NCBI GenBank assembly: GCA_000432335.1
Contig: HF995357.1
Location: 3,151-24,905, forward strand
DNA length: 21,755 nucleotides
From: Firmicutes bacterium CAG:646
GTDB lineage: Bacteria; Bacillota; Clostridia; Lachnospirales; Lachnospiraceae
Reading direction: 5' to 3'
Part shown: piece after piece, positions 15,353 to 21,755 of the stretch
Position numbering within the stretch: the first letter of the stretch is position 1
Layout of the letters: each line of letters begins with the position of its first letter
Notes under the pieces: model-generated
Told to the model about the DNA's origin: nothing
What the model saw: only the letters and a program-made list of their open reading frames with translations
Database searches by the model: none
Translations under genes and position numbers: made by a program

Positions 15353-16030
15353 ATGCTGCATGATCTGATGGAAAGAAACGTATTGTTTTATGGAATGATA
15401 GGAGCTGGAATTTTAGGGATTCTCTGTATTGCCATGGTGAATAGTTTTTATGGAAGAGTCATCCGTGATCTGCGTCAGATAACAGAGCCAAAGGGAAAAT
15501 GGACAAAAGAGTTTTTAAATGAGTATCAGATGAGAAAGACAAAAGAACAGGAAATTAATAATCCGGAAGTTTTTATCCGGACGCAGATGATACGAGGAAA
15601 GATGATGGGGATTTCTTTGCAAAAGTGGAAACAGGGCATCGGATATGGAGCGTTTATATGTTTTCTCCTCATGATGGCGGCGGTCTATGGGACATACCGA
15701 TATCAGGAGATAGAATTGATGAGATATCAGTATGTGCTGGTAGGGGCAGGTATTTTTGCGCTGCTTTTATTGATGAAACAGTTCATGGGATTTATGAATA
15801 AAGAGGATATCATATTGGACGGGCTGATGGATTATATGGAAAATACGGTAAGTTCGCCCAAACAGGAGGCACAGGTGGATGCAGTCAGAGAACAGACCAG
15901 GGAAGAACTGATTGATCGTGTCACAGAAGGGATTCGCCAGACGGCCTCCAGCGAAACGAAATTTTCTCATATGCTCACCCCAGAGGAAGAACATATTATG
16001 CGGGAAGTTATTCGGGAGTACCTGATTTGA
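15353..16030 (+). CDS. Membrane protein of unknown function
   Basis: I do not recognise this 225-aa protein. It shows three hydrophobic segments (about 10-31, 96-115 and 126-143). The first is followed by a charged loop of some 60 residues with many Lys and Glu, and the third by an 80-residue hydrophilic tail rich in Glu, Arg and Gln (TREELIDRVTEGIRQ), ending HIMREVIREYL, likely helical and cytoplasmic. No catalytic motif is visible. ATG 15353 has AAGGGGG about ten bases upstream. It lies between mtnN and pgi, and the pgi promoter begins at its stop codon. Low-complexity helices and short loops suggest a scaffold or envelope role, but this is only an impression. Confidence 0.75.
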   Translation: MLHDLMERNVLFYGMIGAGILGILCIAMVNSFYGRVIRDLRQITEPKGKWTKEFLNEYQMRKTKEQEINNPEVFIRTQMIRGKMMGISLQKWKQGIGYGAFICFLLMMAAVYGTYRYQEIELMRYQYVLVGAGIFALLLLMKQFMGFMNKEDIILDGLMDYMENTVSSPKQEAQVDAVREQTREELIDRVTEGIRQTASSETKFSHMLTPEEEHIMREVIREYLI

Positions 16031-16031
16031 C

Positions 16032-16060
16032 TTGATAAAGGGAAAGTGATTTGGTAAACT
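16032..16060 (+). promoter_or_regulatory. Promoter of pgi
   Basis: TTGATA (16032-16037), 17 bases, TAAACT (16055-16060), 47 bases before the ATG, starting just after the stop of the preceding gene. Confidence 0.55.
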
Positions 16061-16107
16061 AACAATGGTAGATGTAGGAAATCATCTGAGAAAAGGAGCA
16101 AAAGATT

Positions 16108-17454
16108 ATGAGTAAGGTAACATTTGATTATTCAAAAACAGCCAAATTTATTCGTGAAGAAGAAGTACAGTCTATGAGCAAAATCGTAGATGCTGCAAAG
16201 CAGGAGCTGGTGAGCAGAGAAGGTCTGGGAAATGACTTTTTGGGATGGATCGATCTTCCGGTTGCGTATGATAAGGAAGAATTTGCCAGAATAAAAAAAG
16301 CGGCAGAAAAGATTAAAAATGATTCAGAAGTGCTGCTGGTCATTGGTATCGGAGGGTCTTATCTGGGAGCGAGAGCGGCTATTGAATTTTTGAGACATGG
16401 ATTTTACAATAACGTATCAAAAGAAATTCGTAAGACTCCTGAGATTTACTATGTAGGTAACAGCATCAGCAGCAGCTATATTCAGGGGCTGGTTGATGTG
16501 ATCGGTGACAGAGATTTTTCTGTAAACATGATTTCCAAGTCTGGTACTACTACAGAGCCGGCGATTGCTTTCCGTGTATTTAAAGAAATGTTGGAGAAAA
16601 AGTATGGAAAGAAAGGAGCCGCTGAAAGAATCTATGCTACCACGGACAGAGTGAAAGGAGCTCTGAAAAAGGTTGCAGATGAGGAAGGATATGAGACCTT
16701 TGTTGTACCGGATGATGTGGGAGGACGTTTTTCTGTTTTGACAGCAGTGGGACTTCTGCCTATCGCAGTGAGCGGCGCAGATATTGATAAATTGATGGAG
16801 GGCGCGGCTTCAGGAAGAGAATTGGCTCTGAATCAGCCGTTTGCTTCTAATGATGCTCTGCAGTATGCAGCAGTGAGAAATATTCTGCATAGAAAAGGAA
16901 AATCAGTGGAGATTCTGGCAAATTATGAGCCAAGCCTTCATTATGTATCTGAATGGTGGAAACAGTTGTACGGAGAGAGTGAAGGAAAAGATCAGAAAGG
17001 TATTTTCCCTGCTTCTGTTGATCTGACGACAGATCTGCATTCTATGGGACAGTTTATTCAGGATGGCGCGAGAATTATGTTCGAGACAGTTTTGAATGTG
17101 GAGAAATCTTCCGCAGAATTAACAATTGGAGAAGAAGCGGTGGATCTGGACGGGTTGAATTATCTGGCAGGCAAAACCGTTGATTTTGTAAATAAAAGCG
17201 CTATGAATGGTACAATTCTGGCTCATACAGATGGAAACGTACCGAACCTTATGGTGAAAATTCCAGAACAGAATGAGTTTTATCTGGGACAGTTATTCTA
17301 CTTCTTTGAATTTGCCTGCGGTGTCAGCGGATATGTATCTGGTGTGAATCCATTCGATCAGCCAGGTGTTGAGAGTTACAAACGCAATATGTTTGCGCTG
17401 CTGGGTAAACCGGGTTATGAAAAAGAAAGAGAAGAGTTAATTTCCAGACTGTAA
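16108..17454 (+). CDS. pgi: Glucose-6-phosphate isomerase
   Basis: A 448-aa cytoplasmic enzyme interconverting glucose 6-phosphate and fructose 6-phosphate in glycolysis. Sugar-isomerase motifs are all present: IGIGGSYLGARA (79-90), the phosphate-binding ISKSGTTTEP (142-151), GGRFSV (205-210), DLHSMGQ, and the C-terminal signature NPFDQPGVESYK. The length is that of the Firmicute form (about 450 aa). AAAAGGAG precedes ATG 16108. It has its own promoter, and a small conserved gene follows after 42 bases without a clear terminator, so the two may share a transcript. Confidence 0.96.
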   Translation: MSKVTFDYSKTAKFIREEEVQSMSKIVDAAKQELVSREGLGNDFLGWIDLPVAYDKEEFARIKKAAEKIKNDSEVLLVIGIGGSYLGARAAIEFLRHGFYNNVSKEIRKTPEIYYVGNSISSSYIQGLVDVIGDRDFSVNMISKSGTTTEPAIAFRVFKEMLEKKYGKKGAAERIYATTDRVKGALKKVADEEGYETFVVPDDVGGRFSVLTAVGLLPIAVSGADIDKLMEGAASGRELALNQPFASNDALQYAAVRNILHRKGKSVEILANYEPSLHYVSEWWKQLYGESEGKDQKGIFPASVDLTTDLHSMGQFIQDGARIMFETVLNVEKSSAELTIGEEAVDLDGLNYLAGKTVDFVNKSAMNGTILAHTDGNVPNLMVKIPEQNEFYLGQLFYFFEFACGVSGYVSGVNPFDQPGVESYKRNMFALLGKPGYEKEREELISRL

Positions 17455-17496
17455 TAGAAGATGCTCTTAGGATCTCTTAAGAGAGGAGGGAGTTTC

Positions 17497-17760
17497 ATGT
17501 TTCGGTTATGGGGAAAAATCTGGAAGGACAATCGTATGCTCAGGGATACTGTGATCTGCGATGAGACGAATGACACCAGAACGCATAAAATATTCAATTC
17601 CCTGGAAGAAATGTGCTATCTGTGGGACTTGAGCAAACCTATCTGGCTGGATCATAATATCAATGAATTTCAGTGCCACGATAAGACGCGGTTTTCAGCA
17701 GATAATTTTATAGATTCCATAGATTTTGACTATCTGGAGATTCAAATTCTGGAAGAGTAG
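17497..17760 (+). CDS. Small protein of unknown function after pgi
   Basis: An 87-aa acidic protein (MFRLWGKIWK start, then DETNDTRTHKIFNSLEEMC and an Asp/Glu/Ile-rich end) with four... in fact three cysteines (21, 40, 60), three tryptophans and no membrane segment. I recall similar short proteins as conserved and unnamed in Lachnospiraceae, but cannot confirm this. GGAGGG lies five bases before ATG 17497. A 12-bp perfect palindrome (TCTCTTAAGAGA, 17473-17484) sits directly before that ribosome site. Probably cotranscribed with pgi. No function can be assigned. Confidence 0.72.
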   Translation: MFRLWGKIWKDNRMLRDTVICDETNDTRTHKIFNSLEEMCYLWDLSKPIWLDHNINEFQCHDKTRFSADNFIDSIDFDYLEIQILEE

Positions 17761-17768
17761 AGAGGAAA

Positions 17769-17833
17769 GGAAGGCTGCAGTAGGTATTTTTGATGTGCAT
17801 ACCTATGCTGTTCATATTTATATGCAGCCTTCC
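17769..17833. repeat. Nested inverted repeat between convergent genes
   Basis: Outer arms GGAAGGCTGCA (17769-17779) and TGCAGCCTTCC (17823-17833) are an 11-bp perfect match; inside, TAGGTAT (17781-17787) pairs with ATACCTA (17799-17805). There is no T-tract on either side. It fills almost the whole gap between the pgi-linked gene and the HTH regulator gene. It may act as a factor-dependent or bidirectional terminator, or be a small dispersed palindromic repeat. Confidence 0.7.
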
Positions 17834-17836
17834 GAT

Positions 17837-18553
17837 TTAAGTGCAGCAGTCATTTTGCAGTGCAGGAGGAAGTTGAAGGAGACAAAGTCCCTCATCTAAT
17901 AGATGTATCAGTTTTTCCGAGAGTGATTCTGGAAAACTTTCCCAGATGCGGTTGATGGCATCGGAGTAGTATAAGTGATTTTCTAAAAACAGTAAGGGGG
18001 AATACGAAAGCTTTTCGTACAGTGTCGCCAGTACGGCGGCATCTGGCATGCTGAGCATTTTTTCAAGTCTGCGATAACGTTTGATATCAATATCCATAAG
18101 TTCTGCCATTTGCAGTTGAGAAAGATTCTCCGCTTTTCTGATATTAATCCAGATATTTTCCAGAATATATTCATTTTCTGCCAGAGATATATATTTCCAC
18201 ATCTGAGTCAGTTCTCTTTTCTCATGAAAATTTACTTTATTCATTCCCTGTTCCGTTACCCAAATGATTAATTTTAAAAATTGAGCGGCTTCCTGAGACG
18301 TATGGCATTGTTCTATATAATTATCCAAAATGCCAGGTTGATATTCTTTTCCTGTAATCAGGTAATAGACGTCTCCCCCTTCTTTTCGGAAATATTGTAA
18401 ACTGTGGAAAGAAATGATATGCTGTCCATTTTCCAATTTGTTGTACTGACTTTGGGAAACATCCAGAGATTGCCCCATTTCCTCCTGGGTTTTATTCAAT
18501 TTTTTCCTATACTCGTGTAAACGATGGGCAATATCGGTAATCGTAGAACACAT
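17837..18553 (-). CDS. Tandem helix-turn-helix (XRE-type) regulator
   Basis: A 238-aa probable DNA-binding protein. Residues about 6-60 are a classical XRE/Cro domain (KTQEEMGQSLDVSQSQYNKLENG). A helical linker at about 75-130 carries Trp, Cys and His residues. A second HTH-like domain follows at about 134-190 (NLSQLQMAELMDIDIKRYRRLE), then a Leu-rich tail. Two HTH units in one chain are uncommon for this family; one may bind DNA and the other mediate contacts. ATG 18553 is chosen because GGAG lies seven bases upstream, whereas the ATG at 18559 is only one base from it. A TATAAT lies at 18608-18603 (minus strand) with a weak -35 box. A 9-bp inverted repeat covers the leader and ribosome site. 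The targets are unknown. Confidence 0.82.
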   Translation of the reverse strand: MCSTITDIAHRLHEYRKKLNKTQEEMGQSLDVSQSQYNKLENGQHIISFHSLQYFRKEGGDVYYLITGKEYQPGILDNYIEQCHTSQEAAQFLKLIIWVTEQGMNKVNFHEKRELTQMWKYISLAENEYILENIWINIRKAENLSQLQMAELMDIDIKRYRRLEKMLSMPDAAVLATLYEKLSYSPLLFLENHLYYSDAINRIWESFPESLSEKLIHLLDEGLCLLQLPPALQNDCCT

Positions 18554-18591
18554 AAACATTCTCCAATTTTTTCTTTTATTGTAGAATGTTT
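18554..18591 (-). promoter_or_regulatory. Inverted repeat in the leader of the HTH regulator gene
   Basis: On the plus strand AAACATTCT (18554-18562) and AGAATGTTT (18583-18591) are perfect 9-bp arms 20 bases apart. One arm lies between the ribosome site and the ATG and overlaps the end of GGAG. It could be an operator for autorepression or an RNA hairpin masking the start. Confidence 0.5.
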
Positions 18592-18629
18592 CTTTAGCCC
18601 TAATTATATACTAAATACGAATAAAATAG

Positions 18630-18664
18630 AAAAATAAAAAGACAACCCCCGAAAGGTGTTGCCC
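18630..18664 (-). terminator. Intrinsic terminator of the malic enzyme gene
   Basis: On the minus strand GGCAACACC and GGGGTTGTC form a stem (18663-18641) with a small loop and one mismatch, followed by TTTTTATTTT (18640-18631), about 20 bases after the stop codon. Confidence 0.85.
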
Positions 18665-18682
18665 TTTTACTCTTGAAATTTT

Positions 18683-19855
18683 TTAGATTCTGGCGACACC
18701 GGAATCTTTTGCAGCTTTTGCAACGGCTTCTGCCACAGCCTTCGCTACCCGTTTGTCAAAGGGGTTGGGAATAATATAATCAGCATTTCGCTCTTCGTCT
18801 GTTATGATATTAGCGATAGCGTGAGCGGCAGCCACTTTCATATCATCGTTGATATCGCTGGCCCTCACATCCAAAGCTCCGCGGAAGATTCCAGGGAATG
18901 CCAGAACGTTGTTGATCTGGTTTGGAAAATCGCTGCGTCCAGTTCCGATAACGGCAGCGCCAGCAGCTTTGGCTTCATCCGGCATGATTTCAGGAACAGG
19001 ATTTGCCATAGGGAAAATGATGGGATCTTTTGCCATGGATCTGACCATATCCTGAGTCAGTGTACCTGGAGCAGATACGCCGATAAATACGTCAGCACCT
19101 TTGATCACGTCTGCCAGAGAACCTTTTTTCATGGAACGATTGGAGATCCGTGCCATTTCTTCTTTTTCTTTGTTCAGTCCGTCCCGTCCTTCGTAGATAG
19201 CGCCCTGACGGTCGCACATGATTACTTCTTTTAATCCCATACGGATCAGAAGTTTGATGATGGCAATACCAGCAGCGCCGGCGCCAGAAGTTACAACGGT
19301 AACTTCATCTAATTTTTTTCCAACGACTTTTAATGCATTTAACATGGCAGCCATAGTTACGACAGCAGTTCCATGCTGATCATCGTGGAAAATGGGAATA
19401 TCGCATCGCTCTTTCAGTTTTTGTTCAATCTCAAAGCAACGGGGAGCGGAAATATCTTCCAGATTGATTCCACCAAAGCTTCCTGCCAGAAGACTGACGG
19501 TATTTACGATTTCATCCACATCTTTGGAACGAATACACAGAGGAAATGCATCTACATCGCCAAAAGCTTTGAACAGGCAGCATTTTCCTTCCATAACCGG
19601 CATACCGGCTTCCGGTCCAATATCGCCAAGCCCAAGAACAGCAGTGCCATCTGTTACAACGGCAACCATATTATGGCGTCGGGTGTATTTGTAGGAAAGA
19701 TCAGTATCTTTGGAGATTTCCAGACAGGGTTCTGCGACTCCGGGAGTGTAGCATACGGCAAGATCTTCCGGTGTATCCAGATTTGCCCGGTTTGTGATTT
19801 CGATTTTTCCAGACCATTTTTCATGTTGTTGTAAAGCAAATTCTTTTTTATCCAT
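18683..19855 (-). CDS. NAD(P)-dependent malic enzyme
   Basis: A 390-aa cytoplasmic enzyme that oxidatively decarboxylates malate to pyruvate and CO2. The short bacterial form is complete: CYTPGVAEPC (35-44) with its conserved Tyr, VTDGTAVLGLGDIGP (67-81), the metal-binding DDQHGTA (158-164), the Rossmann loop TSGAGAAGIA (189-198), MANPVPEI (283-290) and GTGRSDFPNQINN (304-316). There is no C-terminal phosphotransacetylase-like domain as in MaeB. An Asp (Asp215, VIMCDRQG) at the end of the second Rossmann strand favours NAD over NADP. ATG 19855 has GAGGAGG upstream; earlier in-frame starts lie in the promoter. It has its own promoter and terminator, so it is a single-gene unit. In a fermenting anaerobe it would feed pyruvate and NADH. 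Confidence 0.94.
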   Translation of the reverse strand: MDKKEFALQQHEKWSGKIEITNRANLDTPEDLAVCYTPGVAEPCLEISKDTDLSYKYTRRHNMVAVVTDGTAVLGLGDIGPEAGMPVMEGKCCLFKAFGDVDAFPLCIRSKDVDEIVNTVSLLAGSFGGINLEDISAPRCFEIEQKLKERCDIPIFHDDQHGTAVVTMAAMLNALKVVGKKLDEVTVVTSGAGAAGIAIIKLLIRMGLKEVIMCDRQGAIYEGRDGLNKEKEEMARISNRSMKKGSLADVIKGADVFIGVSAPGTLTQDMVRSMAKDPIIFPMANPVPEIMPDEAKAAGAAVIGTGRSDFPNQINNVLAFPGIFRGALDVRASDINDDMKVAAAHAIANIITDEERNADYIIPNPFDKRVAKAVAEAVAKAAKDSGVARI

Positions 19856-19898
19856 AAAACGCCTCCTCGTATTAGTTAACTTCATAAAACTCATATTT

Positions 19899-19927
19899 AT
19901 TGTACGAGTTTTGGAGGGATTTTGCAA
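19899..19927 (-). promoter_or_regulatory. Promoter of the malic enzyme gene
   Basis: Minus strand: TTGCAA (19927-19922), 17 bases, TACAAT (19904-19899), 43 bases before the ATG. An inverted repeat AAAACTC/GAGTTTT (19886-19892 and 19906-19912) brackets the -10 box, a likely operator. Confidence 0.65.
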
Positions 19928-19944
19928 TGGAAAAAAAGTACAAA

Positions 19945-20784
19945 TTATTGGTGTTGGTTTTCTTGTCGATACTGTCTGGGAGAGATTCCCGTATTCTTTT
20001 TAAATATCTGTGAAAAATAGTTCTGCGAGGAAAATCCGGAAGATTCTGCCACCTGCGTTATAGAATAATCGGTAGTGCGAAGTAGTTGTTTACTGTGTTC
20101 CACCCGCAGATTCAACAGAAAATGAATGGGGGAGATTCCGTAAGCATTGGAAAATTGGTGAGAAAAGTAAAATTTGTCCCAGTGCAGTAATTTCGCCAGA
20201 AGCTCCAGAGTAACCGGTTCACGAAAATGTTCTTCCATATAAGATTTTGCCCGTTCACATTCATATGGAATGGAGCTGGGAGAGGAGAGGATAAATTCTT
20301 TTCCCGTGATCCGCTGGATTAACAGAAGAAGAATATGCAGATAATGCTGACAAATTTCTTCATAGGAAGTTTCCTTTTTTTGAAGTTCTTTTATAATGCT
20401 TTCCAGCAGCGGTAAAATAATCTCCCTCTGGGAAGGAAGTTCAAAAATCTGGAAAGGAAGGAAAGTTCCTTTTCTATCAAAATGAAATTGGAGATTGTCA
20501 ATTCCGAGGACAATATAATGCATTTTATTTGCAGAGGAAGAACGCTCTGTATGGTGAACTTTGGGATTGACGATCACCAGTTGATCTTTTTTGAGAGGAA
20601 TATTTGTTTCATCTGTACAAAGCCATCCTTCTCCCTTCGTGACATAAAAGAGTTCTGTGCAGCCGTGAGCATGGAGAACACCGTTCCAGTCTTTTCCAAA
20701 GGTCGAGGAAGTGGCATAGCAAAGTCGCTGCTGATGAAAATGATCTGTAGCAAGGTCAGTAAATGAATAGGTAAGATTTTCCAT
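19945..20784 (-). CDS. AraC family regulator, cupin plus HTH
   Basis: A 279-aa transcription regulator. The N-terminal part (about 15-115) is an AraC-type cupin sensing fold with HAHGCTELFYV and NPKVHHTE, the usual sugar-sensing layout. A helical linker leads to the AraC DNA-binding domain (about 175-273) with two HTH units: TLELLAKLLHWDKFYFSHQF and ITQVAESSGFSSQNYFSQIF, then GISPRQYR. ATG 20784 has GGAGGGA six bases upstream. The same frame stays open far beyond this ATG, but that part runs antisense to the GH112 gene and is not real. It is divergent from the GH112 phosphorylase with 165 bases between, so it most likely controls that gene and itself, with a galacto-HexNAc disaccharide or related sugar as effector (inference). 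Confidence 0.9.
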   Translation of the reverse strand: MENLTYSFTDLATDHFHQQRLCYATSSTFGKDWNGVLHAHGCTELFYVTKGEGWLCTDETNIPLKKDQLVIVNPKVHHTERSSSANKMHYIVLGIDNLQFHFDRKGTFLPFQIFELPSQREIILPLLESIIKELQKKETSYEEICQHYLHILLLLIQRITGKEFILSSPSSIPYECERAKSYMEEHFREPVTLELLAKLLHWDKFYFSHQFSNAYGISPIHFLLNLRVEHSKQLLRTTDYSITQVAESSGFSSQNYFSQIFKKNTGISPRQYRQENQHQ

Positions 20785-20815
20785 GAAATATCCCTCCGGA
20801 TCGTATCTTTCTTTT

Positions 20816-20844
20816 AGTATACCCATTCGTTTTTTGAAAAGCAA
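20816..20844 (-). promoter_or_regulatory. Promoter of the AraC-type regulator gene
   Basis: Minus strand: TTGCTT (20844-20839), 17 bases, TATACT (20821-20816), 32 bases before the ATG. Confidence 0.6.
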
Positions 20845-20873
20845 GATATATAATATTTGTGACAAGAGAAACG

Positions 20874-20902
20874 TAGAAAGAAAAAATAAGATTGCGTATA
20901 AT
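20874..20902 (+). promoter_or_regulatory. Promoter of the GH112 phosphorylase gene
   Basis: TAGAAA (20874-20879), 17 bases, perfect TATAAT (20897-20902), 48 bases before the ATG. The poor -35 box fits a promoter that needs an activator, such as the divergent AraC protein. Confidence 0.5.
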
Positions 20903-20949
20903 AAAGTTATCAGCAACAGAAAAAACGATTCGGTTGAAAGGAGAAGGTT

Positions 20950-21755
20950 ATGAGCAAAGAGTGTACAAAAGGTCGTGTAACGATTCCTACAGATGTGGAT
21001 GTTGTTCCGGAGACTTTGGAACTGGTGGAACGCTGGGGGGCAGACGCCATTCGAGACTGCGATGGAACAGATTATCCGGAAGAATTGAAGAAGGTGGATG
21101 CAAAGGTATATGCCACCTATTACACTACAAGAAAAGATAATGAGTGGGCGAAGGCAAATCCGGATGAGATTCAGCAGATGTATATTATGACGTCTGTTCG
21201 GACAGCCACCAAGGGGGAACTTTCTATTCATTTGATGGACAATCTGTATCCTGATATGTTGAAAGTAAATTCTCATGATGATATCAAGAGATGGTGGGAA
21301 GTGATTGACCGTACTACCGGAGAGGTGGTCCCTGTAACAGAGTGGAGTTACAGTGAGGAGACGGGAGACGTTACCATACGCCCGGCAAAACCATTCCATG
21401 ATTATACGGTAAGTTTTCTTGCATATATTATGTGGGATCCGGTGCATATGTATAATGCAGTGACAAATGACTGGCAGGGTGTGGAAAAGCAGATTACTTT
21501 TGATGTTCGCCAGCCAAAAACAAAAGAATTTTCCAAAAAACGTTTGAGAAAGTTTTTGGAAGATCATCCATACGTGGATGTTATTCGATTTACAACCTTT
21601 TTCCACCAGTTTACGCTGATTTTTGACGAGCTGGCAAGGGAAAAATATGTGGACTGGTATGGATATTCCGCATCCGTAAGTCCGTATATTCTGGAGCAGT
21701 TTGAACAGGAAGTGGGATACAGATTCCGCCCGGAATTTATTATCGATCAGGGATA
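20950..21755 (+). CDS. 1,3-beta-galactosyl-N-acetylhexosamine phosphorylase, GH112 (3' end outside window)
   Basis: The first 268 residues of a GH112 phosphorylase, open to the right edge. These enzymes split galacto-N-biose and lacto-N-biose I with phosphate into galactose 1-phosphate and GalNAc or GlcNAc inside the cell, opening mucin O-glycans and milk sugars for use. The N-terminal (beta/alpha)8 barrel shows family sequences: GRVTIPTDVDVVPETLELV (8-26), WGADAIRDCDGT, KVYATYYTTRKDNEWA, RWWEVIDRTTGEVVPVTEW and VIRFTTFFHQFTLIFDE. The catalytic Asp region is probably beyond the edge. ATG 20950 has AAAGGAG upstream. A family subtype (galacto-N-biose versus galactosyl-rhamnose specificity) cannot be settled from this part, though the residues seen fit the HexNAc type. 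Expected partners, a sugar transporter and N-acetylhexosamine kinase, would lie to the right. Confidence 0.9.
   Translation, partial: MSKECTKGRVTIPTDVDVVPETLELVERWGADAIRDCDGTDYPEELKKVDAKVYATYYTTRKDNEWAKANPDEIQQMYIMTSVRTATKGELSIHLMDNLYPDMLKVNSHDDIKRWWEVIDRTTGEVVPVTEWSYSEETGDVTIRPAKPFHDYTVSFLAYIMWDPVHMYNAVTNDWQGVEKQITFDVRQPKTKEFSKKRLRKFLEDHPYVDVIRFTTFFHQFTLIFDELAREKYVDWYGYSASVSPYILEQFEQEVGYRFRPEFIIDQG

Noticed and set aside
20785..21606. Long N-terminal extension of the AraC regulator on the minus strand
   Set aside because: It has no ribosome site, reads through the intergenic promoters and runs antisense to the GH112 gene, whose protein is clearly recognisable.
1..21755. CRISPR arrays, tRNA or rRNA genes, riboswitches
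   Set aside because: No spaced direct repeats, cloverleaf-like sequences or recognisable riboswitch cores were seen on reading the window; a covariance-model scan was not possible.

Overview
The window looks like a chromosomal segment from an anaerobic gut Firmicute of the Lachnospiraceae type (Blautia / Ruminococcus torques-gnavus-like). The clues are the AT-rich DNA, strong GGAGG ribosome sites, a Tad-type pilus locus with DUF5702 and DUF6382-FHA proteins, a TIGR03905-type TSCPD protein, and a GH112 galactosyl-HexNAc phosphorylase typical of mucin or milk-glycan users. The genus is an inference; no rRNA or tRNA is present to fix it.

1-4370: right-hand part of a Tn554-like mobile element. 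Two large tyrosine recombinases (about 660+ and 497 aa, all catalytic residues visible) overlap by ATGA. They are followed by two tandem small HTH plus coiled-coil proteins of the TnpC/DUF6262 type and a terminator-like hairpin. The left end, any third recombinase and any cargo lie outside the window.

4401-9154: the distal half of a Tad/Flp pilus operon, in tight translational coupling: a remnant Flp1-like pilin, a DUF5702 protein, a TadE-like pseudopilin with a cysteine/histidine-rich tail, a minimal prepilin peptidase, a second TadE-like protein and a membrane protein with a cytoplasmic FHA domain. The ATPase and TadB/TadC genes expected upstream are not here. The pilin has lost its normal N-terminus, so the element probably inserted into this locus.

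9181-17833: housekeeping genes, mostly in short units with clear sigma-A promoters: rhomboid protease, convergent soluble histidine kinase, HIT protein, MurG, beta-CASP metallo-hydrolase, TSCPD protein, MTA/SAH nucleosidase, a membrane protein of unknown function, glucose-6-phosphate isomerase and a small conserved protein. Bidirectional terminators separate the convergent pairs, and murG and the beta-CASP gene share a compact divergent promoter.

17837-21755: a tandem-HTH regulator, malic enzyme and an AraC-type regulator on the minus strand. Diverging from the AraC gene is the start of a GH112 phosphorylase, cut by the right edge. The AraC protein is the natural candidate regulator of that sugar phosphorylase.

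The most unusual parts are the multi-recombinase element with its duplicated accessory gene, the apparent disruption of the pilin gene, and the metal-site-like tail on the TadE-like protein.
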